Shown here: one piece after another, positions 1-8,932 of the stretch
How the letters are laid out: every line of letters begins with the position of its first letter
Numbering within the stretch: the stretch's first letter is position 1
Assembly (NCBI GenBank): GCA_035308765.1
Contig: DATGGA010000012.1
Span: forward strand, 1-64,000
From: RBG-16-66-20 sp035308765
GTDB lineage: Bacteria > Pseudomonadota > Gammaproteobacteria > Burkholderiales > SG8-39
Reading direction: 5' to 3'
Length of the DNA: 64,000 nucleotides
Position numbers and translations under genes: made by a program
The notes under the pieces: generated by a model
The model's database searches: none
What the model saw: only the letters and a program-made list of their open reading frames with translations
Told to the model about the DNA's origin: nothing

Positions 1-924
1 GAAATCGAGCAGGCACTGCGTGCCGGAATCTTCTGCGTGAACCTGGAATCTGAAGGTGAACTGGCGCGCGTCGATGCGGTAGCCGCGCGCCTCGGCGCGC
101 GGGCACCGATCGCGTTTCGCGTCAATCCGGACGTGGACGCCAAAACACATCCGTACATCTCGACCGGACTCAAGCAGAGCAAATTCGGGGTCGCGTACAA
201 CGATGCGGAGCGTCTCTACCGCGATGCCGCGCGTCGCCCCAATGTCCACGTGGTCGGCATCGGCTGCCACATTGGTTCGATGATGACTGCTGCCGCGCCG
301 TATGTGGCAGCTGCCGAGCGCATCGTTGCCCTGGTTGGGCGCCTGGATGCCGCGAGCATCCGGATTTCCCATATAGACCTCGGCGGCGGGATCGGTATCC
401 GCTACCGCGACGAATCGCCGGCGCCGGTAGCTGAATTCGTTCGCGGCGCGCTTGCCGCGCTGGACACACGGACTGAAATGCTGGTGGTGGATCCGGGCCG
501 CGCCATCGTCGGAGAAGCCGGCGTCCTGCTGACGCGCATCGAGTATGTCAAGCCGGGCGAGTCGAAGAATTTTGCGGTGGTGGACGCGGCGATGAACGAC
601 CTGATCCGGCCGGCGTTGTATGACGCCTGGCACGAGGTCCGGCAGGTGCGCGAGACGGAATTGGATGCTGTGGCGGGTGTTTACGACATCGTTGGGCCGG
701 TCTGCGAGAGCGCCGACTTTCTCGCCCGCGAGCGGAAACTAGCCGTGCTTCCCGGCAGCCTCCTCGCAGTAATGTCGGCAGGCGCTTACGGCATGGTCAT
801 GAGTTCGAACTACAATACGCGCCCACGCCCCGCGGAAGTGATGGTTTCCGGCGCCAAAGCGTCGCTTGTCCGCGAGCGGGAGAGCGTGGACCAGCTTTTT
901 GCCGCAGAGCGGGCATTCCTTTAG
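1..924 (+). CDS. lysA: Diaminopimelate decarboxylase, 5'-truncated by window edge
   Basis: PLP-dependent decarboxylase of fold type III that makes L-lysine from meso-diaminopimelate, the last step of lysine synthesis in the cytosol. The frame is open from base 1, so the N-terminal part, including the PLP lysine, lies before the window; 307 residues are visible. Seen: the HIGS motif, the glycine-rich phosphate-binding GGGIGI, the active-site GPVCES motif that supplies the catalytic cysteine from the partner subunit, and the C-terminal AYGMVMSSNYNTRPRP segment typical of LysA. The family is usually about 410-420 residues, so about three quarters is here. An efflux operon starts 13 nt downstream on the same strand. 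An apparent GTG start at base 37 is internal and not the real start. Confidence 0.95.
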   Translation, partial: EIEQALRAGIFCVNLESEGELARVDAVAARLGARAPIAFRVNPDVDAKTHPYISTGLKQSKFGVAYNDAERLYRDAARRPNVHVVGIGCHIGSMMTAAAPYVAAAERIVALVGRLDAASIRISHIDLGGGIGIRYRDESPAPVAEFVRGALAALDTRTEMLVVDPGRAIVGEAGVLLTRIEYVKPGESKNFAVVDAAMNDLIRPALYDAWHEVRQVRETELDAVAGVYDIVGPVCESADFLARERKLAVLPGSLLAVMSAGAYGMVMSSNYNTRPRPAEVMVSGAKASLVRERESVDQLFAAERAFL

Positions 925-937
925 GGTTTACGTTTTC

Positions 938-2080
938 ATGGATTCGAGGGCGCGTTTCGCGATCGTTGCCGGTACTGCTGCCGTTTTGGCGGCCGGGGTT
1001 CTGTTTGCCTATTTCAGCGCTGATTCGCGCGCCCGGGAAAAACCAACCACCAAGGGTTCTGCCGTAGTTCCTGTAGCGGTGGTGGCTGCAGTGCAGAAAA
1101 ACGCCCCGGTACGCTTGCAGGCGATAGGCAACGTCGAGGCCTACGCCTCGGTGGCGGTGAAATCGAGGGTCGACGGCCAGATCCTCGAAGTCCACTTCCG
1201 TGAAGGCCAGGAAGTGAAAAAGGGCGAAGTGCTGTTCAGGATCGATCCGCGTCCCTTCGATGCTGCGCTGAAGCAGGCAGAGGCGCAAGCGCTGCGCGAT
1301 GCGGCAAGCCGCGACCAGGCCTTGTCCCAGGAAAGACGCTACCAGGAACTGCTGGACAAGAATTTCGTCTCCAAGGATGCCTACGCGCAATACAAGACCA
1401 ATGCGCAGACTGCCCAGGCCACCGCGAAGGCGACCGAGGCCGCGCTCGAGAACGCGCGCCTCAATCTCGATTACACGATCATTCGCTCGCCGATCGACGG
1501 TTACGTCGGCCGCGCGCTGCTGCAGGCCGGCAACATGGTGAAGGCGAACGACACGATTTCGCTGGTGGTGATCAACCAGGTGAAGCCGGTGTACGTGAGC
1601 TTCGCCATCCCCGAACAACAACTGCCGACGGTCCGCGAGTTGATGCGCAAAGGCTCCTTGACGGTCAATGTCGCGCAGCCCAATTCCGACAAGCCGCTCG
1701 CCTCAGGCCGCATTGCCTTCCTCGATAACGCCGTCGACCAGACCACGGGAACGATCAAGGTGCGCGCCATATTCGACAATGGCGACGCGGCGCTTTGGCC
1801 CGGCCAGTTCGTCACCGTGCTGGTCAAACTCTACGACCAGGATGCGATCGTGATTCCTTCGCGCGCGCTGCAGACCGGCCCCGACGGGCAGTTCGTCTAT
1901 GTGGTGAAACCCGATATGACCGTCGAAATGCGCAAAGTTGCCGTCGCCCGCACCGAGGGCGACATGGCGGTGCTTGCGAACGGGGGCCTCGCCAGCGGCG
2001 ACAAGGTAGTGGTTCGCGGCGCGCTTCGCCTCGCGCCGGGAGCCAAGGTCAACGTCCTCGAGGGCGCCGCCGCGTCGTGA
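938..2080 (+). CDS. RND efflux periplasmic adaptor (membrane fusion protein, MdtA/AcrA type)
   Basis: Periplasmic adaptor that links an inner-membrane RND pump to an outer-membrane channel. The 380-residue protein begins with a hydrophobic anchor or signal segment (about residues 6-25). A biotinyl-lipoyl-like half follows (IGNVEAYASVAV ... VDGQILEV ... GEVLFRIDPRPFDAAL), then an alpha-hairpin with heptad-like Gln/Ala/Glu runs (about 100-165), the second lipoyl half, and a beta-barrel region ending in the ALQTGPDGQFVYVV segment typical of MdtA relatives. ATG at 938 is chosen because it gives a proper N-terminal signal; the frame also opens upstream at 866 but would overlap lysA. The stop overlaps the pump gene by 4 nt (GTGA), indicating translational coupling. 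No outer-membrane TolC partner is in the window, and the substrate is unknown. Confidence 0.92.
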   Translation: MDSRARFAIVAGTAAVLAAGVLFAYFSADSRAREKPTTKGSAVVPVAVVAAVQKNAPVRLQAIGNVEAYASVAVKSRVDGQILEVHFREGQEVKKGEVLFRIDPRPFDAALKQAEAQALRDAASRDQALSQERRYQELLDKNFVSKDAYAQYKTNAQTAQATAKATEAALENARLNLDYTIIRSPIDGYVGRALLQAGNMVKANDTISLVVINQVKPVYVSFAIPEQQLPTVRELMRKGSLTVNVAQPNSDKPLASGRIAFLDNAVDQTTGTIKVRAIFDNGDAALWPGQFVTVLVKLYDQDAIVIPSRALQTGPDGQFVYVVKPDMTVEMRKVAVARTEGDMAVLANGGLASGDKVVVRGALRLAPGAKVNVLEGAAAS

Positions 2081-5000
2081 ATCTATCGGAGATTTTCGTC
2101 CGCCGGCCCGTCATGACGGTGCTGGTCATGCTCGGCATCCTCATTTTCGGCATTGTCGCGTTCCGGCTGCTGCCGGTGAGTCAGCTGCCCAACATCGACT
2201 ATCCGACCATCCAGGTCACCGCCGAACTGCCCGGCGCCGCGCCGGAGACGATGGCATCGGCAGTGGCTACGGTACTCGAGAAGCAGTTCTCGACCATCGC
2301 CGGCATCGATTCGATGACTTCGCTCAGCGGCCAGGGGCTGACTTCGATCACGATCCAATTCAACCTCGATCGCGACATCGACGCAGCCGCACAGGACGTC
2401 AACTCGGCGCTCGCCGCGACCGCGCGTCTCCTGCCGCCGTCGATGCCGACGCCGCCGTCCTTCCGCAAGGTAAACCCGGCGGATTTCCCGGTGTTCTTCC
2501 TCGCGCTTACTTCCGACACCGTGCCTATCTCTACGGTGGACGAGTACGCGGAAACCTACCTCGCCCAGCGCATGTCGACGATCAGCGGCGTTGCTCAGGT
2601 GCTGGTCTACGGCCAGCAGAAATACGCCGTGCGCGTGCAGGTCGATCCGAACGCGCTCGCCGCCCGCGGCGTGAGCATGAACGAGGTGCAGGCCGCGGTC
2701 TCCAATGCCAATGTGAACCTGCCGACCGGAACGTTGTACGGCAAGGACCGCATGTTCGCGGTTCAGGCGACCGGCCAGCTCAATGACGCCGCGGCCTTCC
2801 GCCCCGTCATCGTCGCATACCGCAACGGCAATCCGGTGCGCCTGGGTGAAGTCGGGAACGTGATCGACAGCGTTCAGACCGACAAGGTGGCAGCTTGGTT
2901 CAAGGACAAACGAGGCATTGTGCTCGCGGTTCAGCGACAGCCCGGCACCAACACGATCGAAATGGTCGATGCCGTCAAGAAGCTGCTGCCCGCGTTCCGC
3001 GCCGAAGTACCGCCCAGCATCGGCATCGATATTCTCTACGACCGGACGACGATGATCCGCGCTTCGGTGGCGGAAGTCGAATTCACGCTGATGCTCGCGC
3101 TGGCGCTGGTGGTGATGGTGATCTTCATGTTCCTGCGCAACATTCCGGCAACCATCATCCCGAGCGTCGCGCTGCCGATGTCGATCATCGGCACGTTCTC
3201 GCTGATGTACCTGTTCGGCTACAGCATCGACAACATTTCGCTGATGGCCCTTACGCTTTGCGTCGGGTTCGTGGTCGACGACGCCATCGTCATGCTGGAG
3301 AACATCAGCCGGCACATGGAAATGGGCAAGAGCGCGATGCAGGCCACGCTGGACGGCTCGAAGGAGATCGCTTTCACCATCCTGTCGATGACCGTCTCGC
3401 TGGCCGCCGTGTTCATCCCGGTGTTCTTCATGGGCGGCATTCTCGGGCGCTTGCTGCACGAGTTCGCAGTGGTGATCATCGTCGCGGTGCTGATCTCGGG
3501 ATTCGTATCGCTAACGCTCACCCCAATGATGTGCAGCCGGATACTCAGGCCTCACGACCCTCACGAGAAGCACGGCCGGATTTACATGGCGTTCGAGCGC
3601 GCTTTCGACGCCTGGCGCGATTTTTACGGCACCACGCTGCGCTGGGTACTCGCGCGCCAGCGCCTGACCTTGCTCGTTTTCTTCGCCATCGTGGTTGCCA
3701 CCGGTGTGCTGTTCTCGCGAGCGCCGAAGGGTTTTCTTCCGAGCGAGGATTCGGGCCAGCTGTTCATCTTTACTGAAGGACCGCAGGACGTGTCCTTCGA
3801 TGGCATGGCGGAGCTGCAACGCCAAATCGCCGACATCGTGCGCCAGGATCCGAACGTGGAAGCCATCATGTCCTTCGTCGGGGCAGCCAACAACAACCCC
3901 AACATGAACAGTGGCCGGATAACCATCGCGCTGAAGCCCTACGGGCAGAGAAAGCCGGCCGACGACGTGGTGAAGGAACTGCGGCCCAAGCTCGCCAGGC
4001 TGGTCGGCATCAAGAGCTTCGTGCAGAACGTGCCGACGATCCGCATCGGCGCTCTGACCAAGAGCCCGTACCAGTACGTCATTCAGGGGCCGGACACCGG
4101 GCAGCTCTATCAGTGGGCGCCACGCATCGAGAGTAAATTGCGGGAGCTTCCAGGAATCATCGACGTTTCCAGCGACCTGCAGATCGCCAGGCCGCAGGTC
4201 AACGTGGAAATCGACCGCGAGAAAGCGTCCGCGCTGGGCGTTTCGCCTCAACAGATCGAGAGCACCCTCAACTTCGCGTTCGGCGCGTCGCAGGTATCGA
4301 CCATCTACACTGCGACCAACCAGTACTGGGTGATCCTCGAGCTGGAGCCCCGCTACCAACGAGAGCCGTCGTCCCTTGGCATGCTCTATGTGCGCGCTAC
4401 GACCGGAGCGCTGGTTCCGCTCGACGCGGTTGCCAAACTCAGCTACAGCACCGGGCCGCTTTCGGTGACCCATCTCGGGCAGTTGCCGTCGGTGACCATC
4501 TCCTTCGACCTCAGGCCTGGCGTGGCGCTGTCGCAGGCGATCGACGAAGTCAACAAAGCGATGTCCACGATACAGGTGCCGGGTACCCTCAATACCTCGT
4601 TCCAAGGTACGGCGCAGGCTTTCCAGAGTTCGCTGCAGGGCATGGGGTTTCTGCTGCTGCTGGCGGTGTTCGTGATCTACCTGGTGCTTGGCATTCTTTA
4701 CGAGAGCTTCATCCACCCACTGACGATTCTCTCGGGGCTGCCCACGGCGGGCCTGGGCGCGCTGGTAACGCTGATGGCCTTCGGGGTCGAGCTTAACATG
4801 TACGCCTTCGTCGGCATCATCATGCTGATCGGCATCGTAAAGAAGAACGCGATCATGATGATCGACTTTGCGATCGAAGCGCAGCGCAAAGACAGCAGAG
4901 AGCCCGCAGCGGCGATCTACGAGGCGGGCATGGTCCGCTTCCGGCCGATCATGATGACCACTATGGCTGCCCTGATGGGCAGCCTGCCGATCGCGATCGG

Positions 5001-5226
5001 CTTCGGCGCGGGCGGCAGCGCGCGCATGCCGCTTGGACTTGCGGTGGTGGGCGGCCTGCTGCTATCGCAGATTCTCACGCTTTACATCACGCCGGTCGTC
5101 TACCTGTACTTCGAGCGCCTGCAGGCATGGATCGCGGAACGCCGCAAGGCGCGCGCGCAGCCGATTGCCGTGCGCGGTGGCGCCGCCGCGCCCGCCACGC
5201 CACAGGCGCCGGACGAGGCCCGTTAG
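2077..5226 (+). CDS. RND efflux pump, inner-membrane transporter (AcrB/MdtB type)
   Basis: Proton-driven multidrug or solvent exporter of the HAE1 family, 1049 residues, the usual length. It starts with the amphipathic helix and TM1 (NLSEIFVRRPVMTVLVMLG), followed by the large periplasmic porter loop, the central TM block (residues about 335-545) and a second porter loop with the C-terminal TM block. The proton-relay aspartates are visible in GFVVDDAIVMLENI. GTG at 2077 is chosen since it overlaps the adaptor stop and gives the canonical N-terminus; the frame stays open for 94 codons upstream but that part lies inside the adaptor gene. The stop codon directly abuts that of the convergent ThDP-enzyme gene, so no terminator fits between them. 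Signature motifs agree better with MdtB/C-like pumps than with heavy-metal pumps. Confidence 0.94.
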   Translation: MNLSEIFVRRPVMTVLVMLGILIFGIVAFRLLPVSQLPNIDYPTIQVTAELPGAAPETMASAVATVLEKQFSTIAGIDSMTSLSGQGLTSITIQFNLDRDIDAAAQDVNSALAATARLLPPSMPTPPSFRKVNPADFPVFFLALTSDTVPISTVDEYAETYLAQRMSTISGVAQVLVYGQQKYAVRVQVDPNALAARGVSMNEVQAAVSNANVNLPTGTLYGKDRMFAVQATGQLNDAAAFRPVIVAYRNGNPVRLGEVGNVIDSVQTDKVAAWFKDKRGIVLAVQRQPGTNTIEMVDAVKKLLPAFRAEVPPSIGIDILYDRTTMIRASVAEVEFTLMLALALVVMVIFMFLRNIPATIIPSVALPMSIIGTFSLMYLFGYSIDNISLMALTLCVGFVVDDAIVMLENISRHMEMGKSAMQATLDGSKEIAFTILSMTVSLAAVFIPVFFMGGILGRLLHEFAVVIIVAVLISGFVSLTLTPMMCSRILRPHDPHEKHGRIYMAFERAFDAWRDFYGTTLRWVLARQRLTLLVFFAIVVATGVLFSRAPKGFLPSEDSGQLFIFTEGPQDVSFDGMAELQRQIADIVRQDPNVEAIMSFVGAANNNPNMNSGRITIALKPYGQRKPADDVVKELRPKLARLVGIKSFVQNVPTIRIGALTKSPYQYVIQGPDTGQLYQWAPRIESKLRELPGIIDVSSDLQIARPQVNVEIDREKASALGVSPQQIESTLNFAFGASQVSTIYTATNQYWVILELEPRYQREPSSLGMLYVRATTGALVPLDAVAKLSYSTGPLSVTHLGQLPSVTISFDLRPGVALSQAIDEVNKAMSTIQVPGTLNTSFQGTAQAFQSSLQGMGFLLLLAVFVIYLVLGILYESFIHPLTILSGLPTAGLGALVTLMAFGVELNMYAFVGIIMLIGIVKKNAIMMIDFAIEAQRKDSREPAAAIYEAGMVRFRPIMMTTMAALMGSLPIAIGFGAGGSARMPLGLAVVGGLLLSQILTLYITPVVYLYFERLQAWIAERRKARAQPIAVRGGAAAPATPQAPDEAR

Positions 5227-6768
5227 CTAGATCAGGAACTCGATCAGGAACGGCCCGCGCCGCGCGCGGGCCGACGTGAAGGCGTCGGCAAATCCTTCCA
5301 GTGTTTCCACCCGCACGGCTTCCACGCCCATCCCCTCGGCCAGCTTGGTCCAGCGGATCTCGGGCCGCGAAAGATCGAACAGTTCATTCGACGCCGGGCC
5401 CGGCTGTGCGCCCACGGCAGCCAGTTCCCCCTGCAGGATGGCGTAGCGCCGGTTGGCGAATACCACGTTGATCACGTCCAGCTTCTCGCGCGCCTGAGTC
5501 CAGAGCGCCTGCAGTGAGTACATGCCGGCGCCGTCGGCCTGAAGGCAGACGACTTTGCGGTCCCGGCAAGCGACCGCGGCGCCGGTTGCCGCCGGGAACG
5601 CGTGCCCGATGGCGCCGCCGGTGATCTGGATCCAGTCATGCGGTGCAGCGCCCCAGGTGAGCGGAAACAGCGCGCGGCCCGAAGTCACCGCGTCTTCCGC
5701 GACGATCGCATTCTCCGGCAGCAGCGCGGCGAGCGTCAGGCCGAAAGCCTCCGGCTTGAACGGGCCGCCATGCAGCTCCGGCTGCGCAACGTCATCGCGC
5801 AGCGGCGCATCGCGCGGCGCAGACAATTCGTCGGCCAATGCTTGCAGTGCGCCCACAATGTCCTCGTTCGCGCTGGCGAGCGTGTGCAGCTCGCAGTCGT
5901 TTGGCCAAAGGGTGGAGGGCTTGCCCGGATAGGCGAAAAAACCAACCGGCGCTTTCGCGCCCGCGAGCACGAGATGCCTGGTCCCTTCCAGCACTTTCAG
6001 CGCGGCGTCCACCACGTAGGGGATGCGATCCACCGGCACGCGGCCGCGGCCTCGGGCCATGCGCGGGATCTGCGTCGGCGTGCGCAGCTTTGTACCCGTG
6101 GCATGTGCGATCCGGTTCGCAGCGCGCAGGCCTGCTTCGTCCAGCGCAGCACCGGAGAGCACCAGCATCGCAGGCTGCCCCGACCGAAGCGCGCGGGCGA
6201 TCGCCTTGATGGTCGCCGCAGTCACTGCGGCGCGAGCAGGCGGCGCCGGTGGCGTGCCGGGTTCGGCACCTTCGTCCCATGCGCAGTCCGCTGGCAGGAT
6301 CAGCGTCGCGGTGCCACCGGGAGGCGTGCGCGCCGCCTGCACCGCGGCAGCAGCATCCCCGCCGACCTCGCGTGCGTTGGCGCTGGTGCGAACCCAGGAC
6401 GACACGGTGCGCGCGAGCGCTTCGGTGTCGGCAGTAAGCGGAGCGTCGTACGGGCGGTGGTAGGTGGCATGGTCGCCAACGATGTTGACGATCGGCGTAT
6501 GCGCGCGCTTTGCGTTGTGCAGATTCGCGATCGCGTTGCCCAGGCCGGGGCCGCAGTGAAACAGCGTCGCCGCGGGCTTGCCCGCCATGCGCGCGTAGCC
6601 ATCGGCGCAACCGGCCACAACCGTTTCCGCGAGCCCGAGCACGCAACGCAGCCCCGCCACGCGATCGAGCGCCGAAACGAAGTGCATCTCCGAGGTTCCC
6701 GGGTTGGCGAAGCAGGTATCGACACCGCAGGCAACCAGGGTGCGGGCAAGGCTTTCAGCGCCATTCAT
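5227..6768 (-). CDS. ThDP-dependent enzyme, acetolactate synthase / benzoylformate decarboxylase-like
   Basis: Thiamine-diphosphate enzyme of 513 residues with the three-domain layout of acetolactate synthase and benzoylformate decarboxylase. The activating glutamate is E48 in GLAETVVAGCADGYAR. The ThDP/Mg motif starts with ADGAG near residue 409 and closes with the Asn of VVFANRRYA, about 30 residues later. It lies alone, with no small regulatory subunit (ilvN) next to it, and is shorter than biosynthetic IlvB or IlvI (about 570). I therefore infer a stand-alone 2-oxo-acid decarboxylase or ligase rather than the branched-chain biosynthetic enzyme. Automatic pipelines usually call such proteins acetolactate synthase large subunit; the substrate cannot be read from sequence. 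The gene is convergent with the efflux pump and starts 53 nt from the divergent NYN gene. Confidence 0.82.
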   Translation of the reverse strand: MNGAESLARTLVACGVDTCFANPGTSEMHFVSALDRVAGLRCVLGLAETVVAGCADGYARMAGKPAATLFHCGPGLGNAIANLHNAKRAHTPIVNIVGDHATYHRPYDAPLTADTEALARTVSSWVRTSANAREVGGDAAAAVQAARTPPGGTATLILPADCAWDEGAEPGTPPAPPARAAVTAATIKAIARALRSGQPAMLVLSGAALDEAGLRAANRIAHATGTKLRTPTQIPRMARGRGRVPVDRIPYVVDAALKVLEGTRHLVLAGAKAPVGFFAYPGKPSTLWPNDCELHTLASANEDIVGALQALADELSAPRDAPLRDDVAQPELHGGPFKPEAFGLTLAALLPENAIVAEDAVTSGRALFPLTWGAAPHDWIQITGGAIGHAFPAATGAAVACRDRKVVCLQADGAGMYSLQALWTQAREKLDVINVVFANRRYAILQGELAAVGAQPGPASNELFDLSRPEIRWTKLAEGMGVEAVRVETLEGFADAFTSARARRGPFLIEFLI

Positions 6769-6821
6769 GCGTTGAATGCTAGCATCGCCGGTCCGTCTGC
6801 CAGAGGCAGGAGATTCGAAAC

Positions 6822-7619
6822 ATGGCCGCCCTCCACGAAACCCGCAACATGGCGCTGTTCTGCGACTTCGAGAACGTCGCGCTCGGCGTGCAGGACGCGA
6901 AATACGAAAAGTTCGACATCAACCGCGTGCTCGAGCGGCTGCTGCTGAAGGGCTCGATCGTCGTCAAGAAGGCCTACTGCGACTGGCAGCGCTACAAGGA
7001 ATTCAAAACGGGAATGCACGGCGCGTCGTTCGAACTGATCGAGATTCCGCACGTCCGCCAATCGGGCAAGAATTCCGCCGACATCCGCATGGTGGTGGAC
7101 GCGCTCGATCTCTGCTACACCAAGGGCCACGTCGACACTTTCGTGATCATCAGTGGCGATTCGGACTTCTCGCCCCTGGTATCCAAACTGCGCGAAAACG
7201 CGAAGGTGGTGATCGGCGTGGGCGTGAAGAATTCCACCTCGGACCTGCTGATCGCCAACTGTGACGAGTTCATCTACTACGACGACCTGGTACGCGAAGA
7301 AGAGACCAAGCGCCGCGCCTCCAAGAAACGCAAGGAATCGGGCGCGACGCCGGCCGGGGGCGAGAAACAGCATGAGGCCTTCGACCTGGTGATCGAGACG
7401 CTGCAGGCGCTGATCGCCGAGCGCGGCGAGGGCGAGCGCATCTGGGGCTCGATGATCAAGCAGGCGCTAAAACGCCGCAACCCCGGCTTCAACGAGTCCT
7501 ACTACGGCTTCAAGGCATTTTCCGATCTGCTCGAGGAAGCCGAAAAAAGAAAGCTGATCGCGCTGGAGCGCGACGAAAAATCCGGCGGCTACCTGATCCG
7601 GCCTGCCCTTCGATCCTAA
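6822..7619 (+). CDS. NYN-domain (PIN-like) protein with OST-HTH/LOTUS C-terminus, putative RNase
   Basis: 265 residues in two parts. Residues about 8-150 form an NYN/LabA-type PIN-like nuclease fold, with the acidic metal-site residues visible: D15 in ALFCDFENV, D87 and D93 in NSADIRMVVDALD, and D113/D115 in the SGDSDF motif. A charged Lys/Arg/Glu linker follows (about 155-180). Residues about 185-260 (FDLVIETLQALI ... GGYLIRP) look like an OST-HTH/LOTUS winged helix, a module known to bind RNA. Family knowledge suggests a metal-dependent ribonuclease acting on structured RNA; no target is known. It stands alone, divergent from the ThDP enzyme and convergent with cynS. Confidence 0.85.
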   Translation: MAALHETRNMALFCDFENVALGVQDAKYEKFDINRVLERLLLKGSIVVKKAYCDWQRYKEFKTGMHGASFELIEIPHVRQSGKNSADIRMVVDALDLCYTKGHVDTFVIISGDSDFSPLVSKLRENAKVVIGVGVKNSTSDLLIANCDEFIYYDDLVREEETKRRASKKRKESGATPAGGEKQHEAFDLVIETLQALIAERGEGERIWGSMIKQALKRRNPGFNESYYGFKAFSDLLEEAEKRKLIALERDEKSGGYLIRPALRS

Positions 7620-7642
7620 CGGTACACGCCCGTCCTAGTAGC

Positions 7643-8086
7643 CTAGTAGGTCTTGTAGGGCAGGAACTTGCCGCTCATCTCGATATGCACGCGGTCGCCC
7701 TTCTCGTGCGGCTCGCGCGAGATGTCCATCGAGAAGTCGATCGCGCTCATGATGCCGTCGCCGAACTCCTCGTGGATCAGTTCCTTCATGGTAGTGCCGT
7801 AGACGTTGACGATTTCGTACAAGCGGTAGATCAGCGGATCGGTCGGTACCGCCGTCGGCAGCGATCCCTTGTAGGGCACTGTCTGCAGCAGCAGCACGGC
7901 ATCCGCCGGCAGGCCGAAGATCTTGGCGACTGTCTGCGCCTGTTTCTTGGACATCTGCATCTGCCCCAGGCAGGCCGCGGTCGTCCATTCCTTCGACTGC
8001 CTGACTTTCTTGGCCACATCCGCCCAGTGAATGCCCAGAGTCACCTTGCGGAAGGCGATCAGGTCTGTCACATCTTCACGTTTCAT
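7643..8086 (-). CDS. cynS: Cyanate hydratase (cyanase)
   Basis: Converts cyanate and bicarbonate to ammonia and CO2 (via carbamate) in the cytosol, serving detoxification and nitrogen supply. The 147-residue protein has an N-terminal HTH-like helical domain and the C-terminal catalytic domain; the catalytic triad is R88, E91 (LIYRLYEIVNVYG) and S114 (GIMSAIDF), matching E. coli R96/E99/S122. ATG at 8086 is preferred over upstream in-frame starts because a GAGGGAG ribosome-binding site sits just in front and the protein then begins MKREDVTDLI as in the family. No cynT carbonic anhydrase, cynX permease or cynR regulator is adjacent, so regulation is not the E. coli type. The 177-nt upstream gap carries repeated TTCCGGA words. 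Confidence 0.95.
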   Translation of the reverse strand: MKREDVTDLIAFRKVTLGIHWADVAKKVRQSKEWTTAACLGQMQMSKKQAQTVAKIFGLPADAVLLLQTVPYKGSLPTAVPTDPLIYRLYEIVNVYGTTMKELIHEEFGDGIMSAIDFSMDISREPHEKGDRVHIEMSGKFLPYKTY

Positions 8087-8111
8087 GCGTCTCCCTCTTC
8101 GACATTGAGAC

Positions 8112-8148
8112 TTCCGGAGCTGATGCGTTTCCGGAATATGCAGCATCA
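8112..8148. promoter_or_regulatory. Repeat cluster upstream of cynS (candidate operator)
   Basis: The 177-nt gap between cynS and the anti-sigma gene contains two copies of TTCCGGA (8112-8118 and 8129-8135, 17 nt from start to start). An inverted repeat TGATGC (8121-8126) / GCATCA (8143-8148) encloses the second copy. They lie 26-62 nt upstream of the cyanase start, where a regulator could act. No other gene or terminator is visible in this gap. Confidence 0.3.
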
Positions 8149-8263
8149 AGCGTGCCAAGCCAGACGCCCCGCAAAGAACCGCTTCAAGCCCTAGAAAGCA
8201 CGCATTTGGTGCGCAAAGGTTGATGCCGCACAGCGGGGAGGCATGCAGTTATCAAGATCGGGG

Positions 8264-8929
8264 CTAGGGATTAAGCTGGCGATAGACGGCATCAGCGACC
8301 GCAAGCAGATCCTCCTTGCTCAGATCAGTAGATGAAAGCGCGTAGCCGAGCTTGCGGTCTATCCAGTAGAACACCTTCACGTTGCCTTCGGCCGCAAACC
8401 GGAACGCGGTTTCACGGTTCTCCGCGGCTTCCGTCCGCACGTAAAGCGTGATGCGGCGGCCCTGCGCGTTTTGGTACATAAAGTGCGCCACGGGACCGTT
8501 GTCGCCCGGCAGTAGCCGGCCACCCATCAGGCTGTAACCCACCGCTTCAAGCTTCGGCGCATGAACCTGCGCGCCAAGGCGCTTGGAAAGCCAAGCCACC
8601 AGATGTTGTTCCTGGTCGGCGCCAACCTCGACCGGATGGCGCACTTCGGGCGAGTAGGTTGCATGCGCGATCGCAGCGCGCTTGACGAAAGCGGGTACCT
8701 CCGACTGCGATGCGATGCTCGCACGCGATGCGTGCAACTGCCAGCCGGCAAAGATCCCGGCGCAAAGCCCGACGATCGCCCACGCCGCCGCCATCGCCGG
8801 CACGCGCCAGCGCCGCCGCGGCGCATGCAGGCGCTGCGGCACGGGCTCCTCCAGCACCGGGTCGTAGAGCTGGTGCAGCGCCTGCGACAGCGCCTTCAGT
8901 TCCGGATCATCCTGCGGCAAGCTATCCAT
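8264..8929 (-). CDS. Membrane anti-sigma factor
   Basis: 221 residues: a cytoplasmic N-terminus (1-42, with ELKALSQALHQLYDPVLEEPVP), one transmembrane helix (about 45-65, AMAAAWAIVGLCAGIFAGW) and a periplasmic domain of about 155 residues. The gene follows the ECF sigma gene by 3 nt on the same strand, the standard sigma/anti-sigma arrangement. The cytoplasmic part has no HxxxCxxC zinc motif, so it is not a ZAS-type anti-sigma factor. The periplasmic part resembles domains seen in many proteobacterial ECF-linked anti-sigma proteins. It presumably holds the sigma factor at the membrane until an envelope or redox signal releases it; the signal is unknown. Confidence 0.85.
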   Translation of the reverse strand: MDSLPQDDPELKALSQALHQLYDPVLEEPVPQRLHAPRRRWRVPAMAAAWAIVGLCAGIFAGWQLHASRASIASQSEVPAFVKRAAIAHATYSPEVRHPVEVGADQEQHLVAWLSKRLGAQVHAPKLEAVGYSLMGGRLLPGDNGPVAHFMYQNAQGRRITLYVRTEAAENRETAFRFAAEGNVKVFYWIDRKLGYALSSTDLSKEDLLAVADAVYRQLNP

Positions 8930-8932
8930 TTC

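Noticed and set aside
1795..2076. N-terminal extension of the RND pump
   Set aside because: Lies inside the adaptor gene and precedes the canonical N-terminal helix; GTG at 2077 with GTGA overlap is the likely start.
2083..5226. Long open frames antisense to the RND pump gene
   Set aside because: High-GC coding genes leave long open frames on the opposite strand; these have no ribosome-binding site, no recognisable domain and skewed His/Arg/Asp composition.
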